Below, in pieces: positions 27,163-35,320 of a DNA stretch of 64,000 bases (position 1 is the first letter of the stretch; every line of letters begins with the position of its first letter). The notes under the pieces are model-generated. The model saw only the letters and a list, made by a program, of their open reading frames with translations, was not told where the DNA came from and ran no database searches. The stretch covers positions 84,851 to 148,850 of the forward strand of contig NZ_LMQC01000025.1 of the NCBI RefSeq assembly GCF_001424485.1. The letters run 5' to 3'. Source of the DNA: Modestobacter sp. Leaf380. GTDB taxonomy: Bacteria > Actinomycetota > Actinomycetes > Mycobacteriales > Geodermatophilaceae. A program made the position numbers and the translations under genes.

Positions 27163-27830
27163 GCCGGCCGGTCCTCGTGGTCGACGACCACGTGCTCTTC
27201 GCCCAGTCCATCGCCCTCGCGCTCGAGGCGCTCGGCTCCCGCGTCGTCCTGGTGGCCCCGGACTCGGCCGGTGCGGTCCTGGACGCCTGCCGGGACGCCG
27301 CGCCCGCCACCGTCCTGCTCGACCTGCGGCTGGGGCCGGCCGTCGACGGGACCGCCCTGCACGGGCTGGACCTCGTCGCCGACGTCGTGGCCACCGGGTG
27401 CCGCGTCGTCGTCCTCACCGGCGAGCAGGGGGACGACGTGTGGGGCACCGCGGTCGAACGCGGCGCCACCGCCGTCCTGCCCAAGGACGTCGACCTGACC
27501 GTGCTCGCCGAGACCGTCCGCCGGGTCCAGGCCGGCGAGGACGTCCTGGACGTCGGGCGCCGGCACGAGCTCCTGGCCGCAGCCCGGCGGGCCCGCGGGG
27601 AGCGGACGGCACGGCTGGCGGCCTTCGAGCAGCTCAGCCCGCGGGAGTCCCAGGTGCTGCGACTGCTCGCCTCGGGGCTGGCGGCCTCCGGGATCGCGAC
27701 GGCGGCGCACGTCAGCGAGGCGACGGTGCGCACCCAGATCCGGGCCGTGCTGAGCAAGCTGGGGGTGCAGTCGCAGCTGCAGGCCGTGGCGCTGGCCCGC
27801 CGGGCCGGCTGGCTGGACCTGGTGGACTGA
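27159..27830 (+). CDS. NarL/LuxR-family response regulator
   Basis: 223 residues. Receiver domain at residues 1-125 with VVDDH, phospho-acceptor Asp in VLLDLRLGP (about 53), Thr in VVLTGEQ and Lys in VLPKDVD; C-terminal LuxR helix-turn-helix (LSPRESQVLRLLASGLAASG, SEATVRTQIRAVLSKLGV). Start GTG overlaps the kinase stop (GTGA). The genes on either side of the pair encode SipW-dependent exported proteins, and the perfect inverted repeat at 25548-25573 is a candidate target. It converges on the next gene with a 17-nt gap. Confidence 0.92.
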   Translation: MSRPVLVVDDHVLFAQSIALALEALGSRVVLVAPDSAGAVLDACRDAAPATVLLDLRLGPAVDGTALHGLDLVADVVATGCRVVVLTGEQGDDVWGTAVERGATAVLPKDVDLTVLAETVRRVQAGEDVLDVGRRHELLAAARRARGERTARLAAFEQLSPRESQVLRLLASGLAASGIATAAHVSEATVRTQIRAVLSKLGVQSQLQAVALARRAGWLDLVD

Positions 27831-27847
27831 CCGGCCCGTCGGGGGGT

Positions 27848-28732
27848 TCAGGCCCCGGCGTCGGGCTGGCTGGGCCCGGGCGCCGGGTCGGCGTCCGGCA
27901 GGGGCGCGGCGGGCTCGGGCGCAGCGGGCTCGGACTCCCCGGTCGGCGGCTCCAGCACGGGGGTGGGGACGCTCCCCGACCCGGGCGCCGGCGGTGCGGG
28001 CGTCACCGCCGGGGACGTCGTGCTGCCCGACGGCGTCGCGGCGGGACCGCTGCCCGCCGACGTCGACGGAGCCGCCGCGGACGGGACTGTCGCTGCGACG
28101 CCCGGGGTCGCTCGCTCCGCCGCCGGCGCGCCCTCGGCGGGCGCCTCGGACACCGCCTCGACGGGGGCGGCGTCCGCCGCGGGGCCCTCCAGCCGCAGCG
28201 GGACGTCCACCTGGTCGCTGAACCCGCCGTCGACCTGCTGCAGCGTGAGGCGCAGCGTGCCCGCCCACGGTGTGGTCACCTCGCCGTGCCGCCAGCGGAG
28301 CCCGACCCCCAGGCCCGTCACCGGGGTGGTCCCGGTGGCGACCTCCTGGTCGCCGCCGCACACCTCGAGGAACTGCTGGCCGGTGGTGCCGGCCTCCAGC
28401 GAGAGCTCCTGGCCGTCCTCCCCGCACTCCACCTGCGCGCCGTCGGCGTCCAGCACCTGGGCGTCGAGCACCCACGGAAGCGCCCCGGCGGTGCTCACCG
28501 TGAGCAGCGCCGTCGACCGGCGGGTCAGCGTCACACCGTCCGGCGACGCCGGCGGGGTCACGGTCAGGGACAGCGAGCCGGCACCGGCCGTCGCGGTGAC
28601 GCTCGTCCGGTCGCTGAGCAGGGCGAAGGTGGCGTTCGGCTGGTCGATCGGGGTGAGGAGCAGCCCGCCGACGAGCCCGGCGGCCACCAGCAGCCCCACC
28701 GTGACGCCGGTCCGGGTCCGGGTCCGGGTCAT
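27848..28732 (-). CDS. TasA-like exported protein with Pro/Ala-rich tail
   Basis: 294 residues from ATG 28732 (ATGA overlap with the gene upstream). The signal-like N-terminus (TRTRTRTGVTVGLLVAAG) is followed by the SipW-substrate hallmark NATFALLSDRTSVTATAGAG-type segment, then a beta-rich domain to about residue 165 with Cys residues at VECGED and EVCGGD. Residues about 170-294 are Ala/Pro/Ser/Thr-rich and probably disordered, like a wall-spanning or O-glycosylated stalk. No LPXTG sorting signal or terminal membrane span. Coupled to the next camelysin-like gene and divergent from the SipW peptidase. Structural surface role inferred. Confidence 0.75.
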   Translation of the reverse strand: MTRTRTRTGVTVGLLVAAGLVGGLLLTPIDQPNATFALLSDRTSVTATAGAGSLSLTVTPPASPDGVTLTRRSTALLTVSTAGALPWVLDAQVLDADGAQVECGEDGQELSLEAGTTGQQFLEVCGGDQEVATGTTPVTGLGVGLRWRHGEVTTPWAGTLRLTLQQVDGGFSDQVDVPLRLEGPAADAAPVEAVSEAPAEGAPAAERATPGVAATVPSAAAPSTSAGSGPAATPSGSTTSPAVTPAPPAPGSGSVPTPVLEPPTGESEPAAPEPAAPLPDADPAPGPSQPDAGA

Positions 28733-29691
28733 GCCGGCTCCTCCCGACGGCGACGGCGGAGCAGGACGAGGAGGACCCACAGGAGCAGGGTGAGTCCGAG
28801 CAGCAGCGCCCCCAGGGCGAAGGGGTCCTCCAGCAGGGTCTGGGCCGACTCGGCCTCGACCGACGCACCGTCGGCGCCGACCTCGACGTCCGCGGTCGCG
28901 GACCCGACCGCCACGCCGTCCGCGACCGCGGTGGCGACGCGCTCCCCCGCCCCGACCGGCCCGTCCACGGCACCGGCCGCGCCCCGACCCGCCGTCGCCT
29001 GCCCCGTGGACCCCGGGCCCACCGCCCCCGCCCCGTCCCGACCGGCACCCGACGGTCCCCCGGCCGGCGGGACGACCCCACCGACGACGGTCCCTCCCAC
29101 GACCCCGCCGCCACCGGTCACCCCGCCGGCAGCAGCCCCACCGGAGGCCGCACCGCCACCCGGGTCACCCGCCCCCACGTCCGCACCGGAGCCGGCCGCG
29201 ACGAGGGACAGGCCGACCCCGAGCGTGTCGGACTGGGCGACGTCGTCGTCGGCGCCGTCGGGGAAGTCGAACGTGAGCACCAGGCACTGTGGGCCGGCCA
29301 GCGCGAGCCGGGTGACGGCCCCGCCGGTCAGCGCGAGGGCGGCGGGCGCGGTGGCGGCCACGCAGGTGCCGTCGTCGTAGCGGCCGGCGGCGATCGAGGC
29401 GGACACCTGACCGGCCAGGTCACCCTCGTCGGCAGCACAGGTCTGGTCGCCGGCCCGCACCTCCGGGCGCAGACAGTCGTTCTCCTGCTGGTCCAGCGTC
29501 ACCACCGAGACGCCCAGCCGGTCAGCCTGGTCGGCCCACGCGTCGGGCAGGTCGACCGGGGTGGACCAGGTGGCGCCGGGCAGCAGCTGGGTGCCGGCCC
29601 ACGCGGTCCCGGCCGGGGCCAGGACCGCCAGCACGACGCCGGCCAGCGCGGCCACGGCGACCGGGCGGCGGTGGGGACGGGGGTGTGGCAC
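28729..29691 (-). CDS. Membrane-anchored camelysin-like surface protein
   Basis: 320 residues from GTG 29691 (AGGA 7 nt upstream; ATG 29727 is an in-frame alternative). Signal peptide (RRPVAVAALAGVVLAVLAP, cleavage near AWAG), then a domain that shares a Cys pattern with the protein at 24760: C-x9-C, GDLAGQVSA, C, CLVLTF, then DVAQSDTLGV. A Gly-rich linker of about 100 residues leads to a C-terminal membrane span (LLLGLTLLLWVLLVLL) and an RRRRRE stop-transfer tail. So it would sit on the membrane and present the folded domain outwards. Coupled by 4-bp overlap to the TasA-like gene downstream. Confidence 0.75.
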   Translation of the reverse strand: MPHPRPHRRPVAVAALAGVVLAVLAPAGTAWAGTQLLPGATWSTPVDLPDAWADQADRLGVSVVTLDQQENDCLRPEVRAGDQTCAADEGDLAGQVSASIAAGRYDDGTCVAATAPAALALTGGAVTRLALAGPQCLVLTFDFPDGADDDVAQSDTLGVGLSLVAAGSGADVGAGDPGGGAASGGAAAGGVTGGGGVVGGTVVGGVVPPAGGPSGAGRDGAGAVGPGSTGQATAGRGAAGAVDGPVGAGERVATAVADGVAVGSATADVEVGADGASVEAESAQTLLEDPFALGALLLGLTLLLWVLLVLLRRRRREEPA

Positions 29692-29777
29692 CCGGCCATC
29701 CTGGGACGGCGGGGGCGGGCCCGGCATCGTCTGTCTTGATGATGCGCCGCGCGTGCGGGCCCGCCCACGATCGTCCC

Positions 29778-30377
29778 GTGCACCCCGCGACGCGCGTCCT
29801 CCGTCACCTGCTGACGTGGCTGCTCGGCCTGCTGCTGCTGGGCGCGACGGCGGCCGCGCTCACCGTCGCGCTGTACCCGCGGGTCACCGACGGCCAGGCG
29901 CTGGCGGTGCTCAGCGGCAGCATGGAGCCACGCATGGCGGTGGGCGCGATGGTCTTCACCCGGCCCGTCGACCCGGCCGAGGTCGCCGTGGGCGAGGTGA
30001 TCACCTTCGTGCGTCCCGGCGGACAGGGCGAGCTGGTCACCCACCGGGTCGTCGGCGTCGACGCCACCGGACCGGTGCCGGCCTTCACCACCCAGGGGGA
30101 CGCGAACGACGTCGCCGACCTCGACCCGGTCCCCGCCGCTGCGGTCGTGGGCGCACCGCAGTGGGTCGTGCCCGAGCTGGGCCGCTGGGCGGCGGTGCTG
30201 CACAGCCCCAAGGGGCTCGGTGCCCTGGTGCTGCTGGCCTGCGCGGTGATCGCCCTGGCGCCGGGGAGGCCCATCGGCGAGGGCAGCGAGACCGGCACCG
30301 ACGCCGACGACGTCGAGGACACCGGGGCACCCCGACCCGGCGGCACCACCACCCTGGACCGGCTGCGCCTCGTCTGA
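29778..30377 (+). CDS. SipW-type (S26B) signal peptidase I
   Basis: 199 residues from GTG 29778; ATGs at 29739 and 29742 are alternatives and the start is uncertain. N-terminal span (LLTWLLGLLLLGATAAALTV), then the catalytic serine in LSGSMEPRM and, in place of the bacterial lysine, a histidine in GELVTHRVVGVD. That Ser-His dyad is the mark of ER/archaeal/SipW-type signal peptidases rather than ordinary LepB. DANDVADLDPV follows as in this family, and a second span near residue 155. Gene content around it (three SipW-type substrates, divergent) indicates a dedicated processing enzyme. Confidence 0.9.
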   Translation: MHPATRVLRHLLTWLLGLLLLGATAAALTVALYPRVTDGQALAVLSGSMEPRMAVGAMVFTRPVDPAEVAVGEVITFVRPGGQGELVTHRVVGVDATGPVPAFTTQGDANDVADLDPVPAAAVVGAPQWVVPELGRWAAVLHSPKGLGALVLLACAVIALAPGRPIGEGSETGTDADDVEDTGAPRPGGTTTLDRLRLV

Positions 30378-30406
30378 GCCCGGCGCACGCTGCCAGACTC
30401 CCCCGC

Positions 30407-31492
30407 ATGGACCTGCCCGTGATGCCCCCGGTGAAGCCGATGCTGGCCAAGGCGACCAAGGACGTGCCGACCGGCGAGGGCTGGTTCTACGAGCCCAAGT
30501 GGGACGGCTTCCGCTGCATCGTCTTCAAGGACGGCGACGAGGTGGAGCTGGGCAGCCGCAACGAGCGGCCACTGACCCGCTACTTCCCCGACGTCGTCGA
30601 GGCCGCCCGCGCCCAGCTGCCCGAGCGTTGCGTGGTCGACGGCGAGATCGTCGTGCCGCGCGGGGACCGGCTGCACTTCGAGTCCCTGCTGCAGCGCATC
30701 CACCCCGCGGCGTCCCGGGTGACGAAGCTGGCCGCGGAGACCCCGGCGTCCTTCGTGGCCTTCGACCTGCTGGCCCTGGGCGACGAGTCGCTGCTGGGCA
30801 CCCCGTTCGCGCAGCGTCAGGCCCGGCTGCGGGAGGCGATGGCGACGGCCCAGGCACCGGTGTACGTCTCCACGATCACCCAGGACGCTGCGGTGGCCCA
30901 GCGCTGGTTCGAGGAGTTCGAGGGTGCGGGCCTGGACGGCGTCGTCGCCAAGCGGGGCGACCAGGGCTACGAGCCCGACCAGCGGCTGATGGCCAAGGTC
31001 AAGCACGTCCGGACGGCGGACTGCGTGGTGGCCGGCTTCCGCTGGCACAAGACGACGACCCCGGAGAAGCCCCTGGTCGGGTCCTTGTTGCTGGGGCTGT
31101 ACTCGGCGGACGGCACGCTGCAGCACATCGGCGTCGCTGCCTCCTTCACCACCAAGCGGCGCGGCGAGCTGGTCGGTGAACTGGCGCCCTTCCGGGCCGA
31201 TGCTGTCTCCGGGCACCCCTGGCAGGACTGGGCCAACGCTCAGGTCGAGGGTGAGGGTGAGCACCGGATGCCGGGGGCGACGAGCCGCTGGAACGCGGGC
31301 AAGGACCTGTCCTGGGTGCCGCTGCGACCCGAGCTGGTCGTCGAGATCCGCTACGACCAGCTGGAGGGCAGCCGGCTGCGGCACACCGGCCAGTTCCAGC
31401 GCTGGCGCCCGGACAAGGACGCCGCCCAGTGCACCTACGACCAGCTCGACGTGCCGGTGCGGTACGACCTCGCCGAGGTGCTGGGAGGTTGA
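30407..31492 (+). CDS. ligC: ATP-dependent DNA ligase, LigC type
   Basis: 361-residue stand-alone ligase joining DNA nicks with ATP. Nucleotidyltransferase domain: adenylation Lys31 in FYEPKWDGFR (motif I), RNERPLTRYFP, CVVDGEIV (motif III), FVAFDLLAL and DGVVAKRGD (motif IV), MAKVKHVRTADCVV (motif V). A C-terminal OB-fold domain contains WVPLRPELVVEIRYDQ. No polymerase or nuclease domain is fused; the polymerase of this kind is encoded 1.7 kb downstream (33157), as ligC and polD1 are neighbours in mycobacteria. A CAGACT 7 nt before the ATG may be a weak -10. Probable back-up or end-joining repair. Confidence 0.93.
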   Translation: MDLPVMPPVKPMLAKATKDVPTGEGWFYEPKWDGFRCIVFKDGDEVELGSRNERPLTRYFPDVVEAARAQLPERCVVDGEIVVPRGDRLHFESLLQRIHPAASRVTKLAAETPASFVAFDLLALGDESLLGTPFAQRQARLREAMATAQAPVYVSTITQDAAVAQRWFEEFEGAGLDGVVAKRGDQGYEPDQRLMAKVKHVRTADCVVAGFRWHKTTTPEKPLVGSLLLGLYSADGTLQHIGVAASFTTKRRGELVGELAPFRADAVSGHPWQDWANAQVEGEGEHRMPGATSRWNAGKDLSWVPLRPELVVEIRYDQLEGSRLRHTGQFQRWRPDKDAAQCTYDQLDVPVRYDLAEVLGG

Positions 31493-31543
31493 GAGTCTGA
31501 CCACCCGGGGCCGCTGGGACGGGCGTGACGCGTGAGGTCCTCC

Positions 31544-31549
31544 TAGGGT
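31544..31549 (+). promoter_or_regulatory. -10-like element of the TAP-like peptidase gene
   Basis: TAGGGT, 8 nt before GTG 31558, no SD. Supports this start over an upstream ATG/GTG in the same frame. Confidence 0.45.
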
Positions 31550-31557
31550 GGACGACC

Positions 31558-33135
31558 GTGACCGCTCGCTCCCGGCCCCGCGCCGGCTCCCGCACCCGGG
31601 CCGCCGCCCTCCTCGCCGTCGGGCTGGTGGCCCTGACCGCCTGCACGTCCGGGGACGACACGGCACCCGCGGCCGGCTCGACGACCGCGTCGCCGACGCC
31701 CACCGAGGCCCCGGTCGAGCCGGTCGCCTGGGACGACTGCACCGCCCAGATCGCCCCGATCATCGCCGGGCGGCCCGGCGCCGACCGGCCGCTGACCTTC
31801 TCCTGCGGCACCATCGACGTGCCCCTGAGCCACGAGGACCCGACCGGCCCGACCCTGTCGCTGTTCGCCGTCCGCGCGGTCTCGGGCACCCAGGCCGACC
31901 GGATCGGCTCGCTGGTCGTGAACCCCGGCGGCCCCGGCCTCTCGGCCACCGACGCCGCCGTGCAGTCCGCGCTCACGCTGCCCGACGCCGTGCTGGGCCG
32001 CTTCGACGTCGTCGGCGTCGACCCGCGCGGGGTCGGGCTCTCGCAGCCGGTGGAGTGCGTCTCCGACGCCCAGAAGGACGAGTTGTCGGCCGCCGAGCCG
32101 CGCCCGACGTCGGCCGCGCAGCTGGACGACGCCTTCGGCCTGGTCGACGAGGTCGCCGCCGGTTGCGCCGAGGAGTACGGCGCCGGGCTGGGTGCCTTCT
32201 CCACCGTCGACTCCGCCCGTGACCTCGACATCGTCCGCGAGGCGCTGGGTGACGAGCAGCTGAGCTACCTGGGCTACAGCTACGGCACCACCCTGGGCTC
32301 GACGTACGCCGAGCTGTTCCCGGAGAACGTGCGGGCGCTGGTCCTCGACGGCGCCGTCGACCCCGACGCCGACCGCGAGGAGGCCGCGGAGGCGCAGGCC
32401 GCCGGCTTCGAGGCCGCCTTCGACGCCTTCGCCGCCAACTGCGTGGCCCTGGTCGGCGGGTGCCCGGTCGGCGCCGACCCGCGCACCTTCGTCAACGACC
32501 TGCTCACCCAGACCGCCACGACCCCGATCGCCAGCTCCCGCGAGGGCGAGACCCGCGCGGCGACGCCGGGTCTGGTGCTCGCCGCCGTCCGGTCCGCGCT
32601 CTACACCCCGGCCGCCTGGCCGCAGCTGGCCCAGTCGCTGGCCACCGCCCAGCAGGGCGACGCCGCCGGGGTGCTGACCCTGGCCGACACGTTCACCGGG
32701 CGCGGCGAGGACGGCACGTACACCAACACGATCGACGCCAACCTGACGGTGAGCTGCTCGGACACCGAGGAGACGCACGACCAGGACGAGGTCCGCGCGC
32801 TGGTGGCCGAGTGGAACACCACCTACCCGCTGTTCGGCGCGGACGCCGCGCTGGGCCTGTACACCTGCACGCCGTGGGAGGCCCCGCGCACCCCGCTGCC
32901 CGACCGGGACGCCGAGGGCGCCGCACCGATCCTGGTCATCGGCACCCAGGGGGACCCGGTGACCCCGCTGCCCGGCGCGGTGGACATGGCCGAGGACCTG
33001 ACCTCGGGCGTGCTGCTGACCTGGCAGGGCTCGGGCCACACCGCCTACCCGCAGACCGAGTGCGTGACCGCGGCGGTGGACAGCTACCTCGTGGACCTGG
33101 TCGCGCCGCTGGACGGGCTCACCTGCCCCGCCTGA
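31558..33135 (+). CDS. Secreted lipoprotein alpha/beta-hydrolase, tripeptidyl-aminopeptidase-like
   Basis: 525 residues. Signal peptide with lipobox LTAC (about residue 25) followed by a Thr/Pro-rich linker. Hydrolase core: oxyanion VNPGGPGLSATD, RFDVVGVDPRG, nucleophile Ser241 in LGYSYGTTLG, and a C-terminal TAP-like domain (PILVIGTQGDPVTPL with the acid, GSGHTAYPQTECV with His). This is the SlpD/SlpE/TAP family that trims tripeptides from secreted proteins. GTG 31558 is chosen because the signal peptide starts there and a TAGGGT lies 8 nt before it. It separates the ligase and polymerase genes, with which it has no obvious functional tie. Confidence 0.9.
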   Translation: MTARSRPRAGSRTRAAALLAVGLVALTACTSGDDTAPAAGSTTASPTPTEAPVEPVAWDDCTAQIAPIIAGRPGADRPLTFSCGTIDVPLSHEDPTGPTLSLFAVRAVSGTQADRIGSLVVNPGGPGLSATDAAVQSALTLPDAVLGRFDVVGVDPRGVGLSQPVECVSDAQKDELSAAEPRPTSAAQLDDAFGLVDEVAAGCAEEYGAGLGAFSTVDSARDLDIVREALGDEQLSYLGYSYGTTLGSTYAELFPENVRALVLDGAVDPDADREEAAEAQAAGFEAAFDAFAANCVALVGGCPVGADPRTFVNDLLTQTATTPIASSREGETRAATPGLVLAAVRSALYTPAAWPQLAQSLATAQQGDAAGVLTLADTFTGRGEDGTYTNTIDANLTVSCSDTEETHDQDEVRALVAEWNTTYPLFGADAALGLYTCTPWEAPRTPLPDRDAEGAAPILVIGTQGDPVTPLPGAVDMAEDLTSGVLLTWQGSGHTAYPQTECVTAAVDSYLVDLVAPLDGLTCPA

Positions 33136-33143
33136 GCACCACC

Positions 33144-33149
33144 TAGGGT
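33144..33149 (+). promoter_or_regulatory. -10-like element of the LigD-type polymerase gene
   Basis: TAGGGT, 7 nt before ATG 33157, no SD; leaderless transcript expected. Confidence 0.5.
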
Positions 33150-33156
33150 CCCCGGC

Positions 33157-34212
33157 ATGGCCAGCAGCAAGGACGCCGTGGTGCTCGACGTCGACGGGCG
33201 GGAGGTCCGGGTGTCCAGCCCGGGCCGGGTCGTCTACGACGCCACCGACCGCACGCCGGCGATCACCAAGCTGCAGGTCTGCCAGTACGTGGCGGCCCTG
33301 TCCGGGCCGATGCTGCGGGCCCTGGGCGACCGGCCCACGGCGATGGAGCGCTGGCCGGACGGCTGGCACGAGGGCATGCGGCTGGCCACCGGGCCGCGCG
33401 ACCCCGATGCCGACGGCTTCTACCAGAAGCGGCTGCCCAAGGGCGCGCCCGAGTGGATCCAGACGGCCCGGATCACCTTCCCCAGCGGGCGGACGGCCGA
33501 CGAGCTGTGCCCCACCGAGGCCGGGCACCTGGTGTGGGCCGCCCAGATGGGCACGCTGACCTTCCACCCGTGGCCCGTGCGCCGTCCCGACGTCGACCAC
33601 CCCGACGAGCTGCGCATCGACCTGGACCCCCAGCCGGGGACCACGTTCGCCGACGTCCGCCGGGTCGCCGAGACCACCCGGGAGCTGCTCGCCGAGCTCG
33701 GGATCCGCGGCTACGCCAAGACCAGCGGCAACCGCGGCGTGCACGTCTACGTGCGGATCCGCCCGGAGCACTCCTTCGAGGACGTCCGGCACGCCGCCAT
33801 CGGGCTGGGCCGCGAGCTCGAGCGCCGGGACGACGGCGTCACCACGGCCTGGTGGAAGGAGGAACGCGGCGAGCGGGTCTTCGTGGACTTCAACCAGAAC
33901 AACCGGGACCGCACCATCGCCGGCGCGTGGAGCCTGCGGGCCCGCCCCGGCGCCCCGGTGAGCACCCCGGTCACCTGGGCACAGCTGGCCGAGGTCGAGG
34001 ACCCGGCGGAGCTCAACCTGGTGACCGTCCCCGACCGGCTGGCCGACGGCGACCCCTGGGCCGAGGTGGACGACGTCGCCCACGACCTGGCGCCGCTGCT
34101 CGAGCTGTGGGAGACCCTGCCCGGCGGGGAGCTGCCCTTCCCGCCGGACTACCCGAAGATGCCCGGTGAGCCGATGCGCGTGCAGCCCTCCCGGGCGCGC
34201 ACCCAGGAGTGA
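33157..34212 (+). CDS. LigD-type primase-polymerase (PolDom), stand-alone
   Basis: 351-residue archaeo-eukaryotic primase-superfamily polymerase as found in the N-terminal part of LigD and in mycobacterial PolD1/PolD2. Seen: VSSPGRVVYDATDRTPAITK, FYQKRLPKGAPEW, catalytic acids in LRIDLDPQPGTTF, KTSGNRGVHVYVRI, and FVDFNQNNRDRTIAGAWSLR. Such enzymes add ribo- or deoxyribonucleotides at breaks or gaps. Length equals a bare PolDom with no ligase fusion. The leaderless-type TAGGGT supports the ATG. Together with the LigC-like gene it forms a repair pair; the CAAX protease gene overlaps its stop. Confidence 0.92.
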   Translation: MASSKDAVVLDVDGREVRVSSPGRVVYDATDRTPAITKLQVCQYVAALSGPMLRALGDRPTAMERWPDGWHEGMRLATGPRDPDADGFYQKRLPKGAPEWIQTARITFPSGRTADELCPTEAGHLVWAAQMGTLTFHPWPVRRPDVDHPDELRIDLDPQPGTTFADVRRVAETTRELLAELGIRGYAKTSGNRGVHVYVRIRPEHSFEDVRHAAIGLGRELERRDDGVTTAWWKEERGERVFVDFNQNNRDRTIAGAWSLRARPGAPVSTPVTWAQLAEVEDPAELNLVTVPDRLADGDPWAEVDDVAHDLAPLLELWETLPGGELPFPPDYPKMPGEPMRVQPSRARTQE

Positions 34213-34886
34213 CCCGGCGGGGCCTGCCGCTGCTGTCCACCGCGCTGGCGCTGCTCGTCTGGGGGGTGCTCGTGGTGCCCCTGCTGCCCCCGGCCCCCGG
34301 GGTCCGGACGGTGGCGAACCTGCTGGCCGTGGCCGTCCTGGTCGCGGCGACCCGGCTGTCCCGCGCCGAGCTGGGACTGACCCGGGACCGTGCCGGAGCA
34401 GGCCTGCGCTGGGGCGGTGTGGTGCTGGGTGCCGTCGGGGCGGGGTACCTGGTGGCTCTCCTGGTGCCGTCGCTGCACGAGCTCCTGGACGACGCCGCCG
34501 GCACCGACACCACCGCCGAGCTGCTGCTGCGGGTGCTGGTGTTCATCCCGCTGGGCACCGTGCTGGCCGAGGAGCTGGCCTTCCGCGGGGTGCTGCTGGG
34601 GCTGGCCCGGCGGGTGCTGCCGACCCCGTGGGCCGTGGTGGCCACCTCAGTGGTGTTCGGGCTGTGGCACCTGGCGACCGCCCGGACGCCCGACGCCGCC
34701 GTCAGCGACCCGCTGCCGGCCGCCCTGGCCGTGCTGGGCGTGGTGGTGGCCACGACCGCTGCCGGGGTCCTCTTCGCCCTCCTGCGGGTGCGCAGCGGCA
34801 GCCTGCTGGCGCCCGTGGCGGCCCACCTGGCGACGAACGTGCTGGGTCTGGTGGCCGTCGCGGTCGCCGTCCGAACCGGTTCCTGA
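34209..34886 (+). CDS. CPBP-family intramembrane metalloprotease
   Basis: 225-residue membrane protein with about six to seven spans. Hallmark motifs: LAEELAFRGVLLG (Glu-Glu about 120, with Arg) and FGLWHLATA (His about 153), the zinc site of CAAX/CPBP proteases; a final VAAHLATNVLG carries the third His/Asn region. Functions in bacteria range from bacteriocin self-immunity to peptide processing; nothing near it points to one. Start GTG 34209 overlaps the polymerase stop by 4 nt, so it is co-translated with a repair gene, an odd pairing. Confidence 0.88.
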   Translation: MTRRGLPLLSTALALLVWGVLVVPLLPPAPGVRTVANLLAVAVLVAATRLSRAELGLTRDRAGAGLRWGGVVLGAVGAGYLVALLVPSLHELLDDAAGTDTTAELLLRVLVFIPLGTVLAEELAFRGVLLGLARRVLPTPWAVVATSVVFGLWHLATARTPDAAVSDPLPAALAVLGVVVATTAAGVLFALLRVRSGSLLAPVAAHLATNVLGLVAVAVAVRTGS

Positions 34887-35014
34887 ACCACTCCAGGACA
34901 CCCCCGGGAGGGTGCGGTGCTGCGGGGACTGGACAGGTGTGGTTAGGGTTCAGGTGTCGGGAAGGCTCTGTAAGTGGCAGGACCCCGACGTACGACCTCA
35001 GCTAGGAGCGAGCA

Positions 35015-35218
35015 ATGCCCGAAGGAACAGTGAAGTGGTTCAACGCCGAGAAGGGGTTCGGCTTTGCCACCCCCGATGGCGGCGGCCCGGACGTCTTCGT
35101 CCACTACTCGGCGATTCAGACCAGCGGGTACCGCTCGCTCGATGAGGGCCAGCGCATCTCGTTCGACGTCGAGCAGGGCCAGAAGGGCCCGCAGGCTGCG
35201 AACGTCAACCCGGTCTGA
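35015..35218 (+). CDS. cspA: Cold-shock domain protein
   Basis: 67-residue CspA-family nucleic-acid chaperone: the single five-strand OB fold with RNP1 KGFGFATPD and RNP2 VFVHYS. Starts [17 protein letters not shown], as typical actinobacterial CspA. ATG 35015 is preceded by AGGAG 8 nt upstream and by a leader of over 60 nt, usual for csp genes. Slightly less GC-biased codon use (GGCTTT, GCGATT, GATGAG) than the neighbours, in keeping with a highly expressed gene. A hairpin follows. Confidence 0.96.
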   Translation: MPEGTVKWFNAEKGFGFATPDGGGPDVFVHYSAIQTSGYRSLDEGQRISFDVEQGQKGPQAANVNPV

Positions 35219-35260
35219 TCTCCTGACCGGCGGCTGACCTCAGCCACCTGATCCACCGAC

Positions 35261-35292
35261 AGCGCCCCTCGACCTCCGGGTCGGGGGGCGCT
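35261..35292. terminator. Hairpin terminator between cspA and the convergent gene
   Basis: Arms 35261-35274 and 35279-35292, 14 bp with one G-U, 4-nt TCCG loop, 42 nt after the cspA stop and 28 nt after the convergent gene's stop. Confidence 0.7.
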
Positions 35293-35320
35293 GCCGCGTT
35301 CCGCGGGCCGACGGGGCCGC

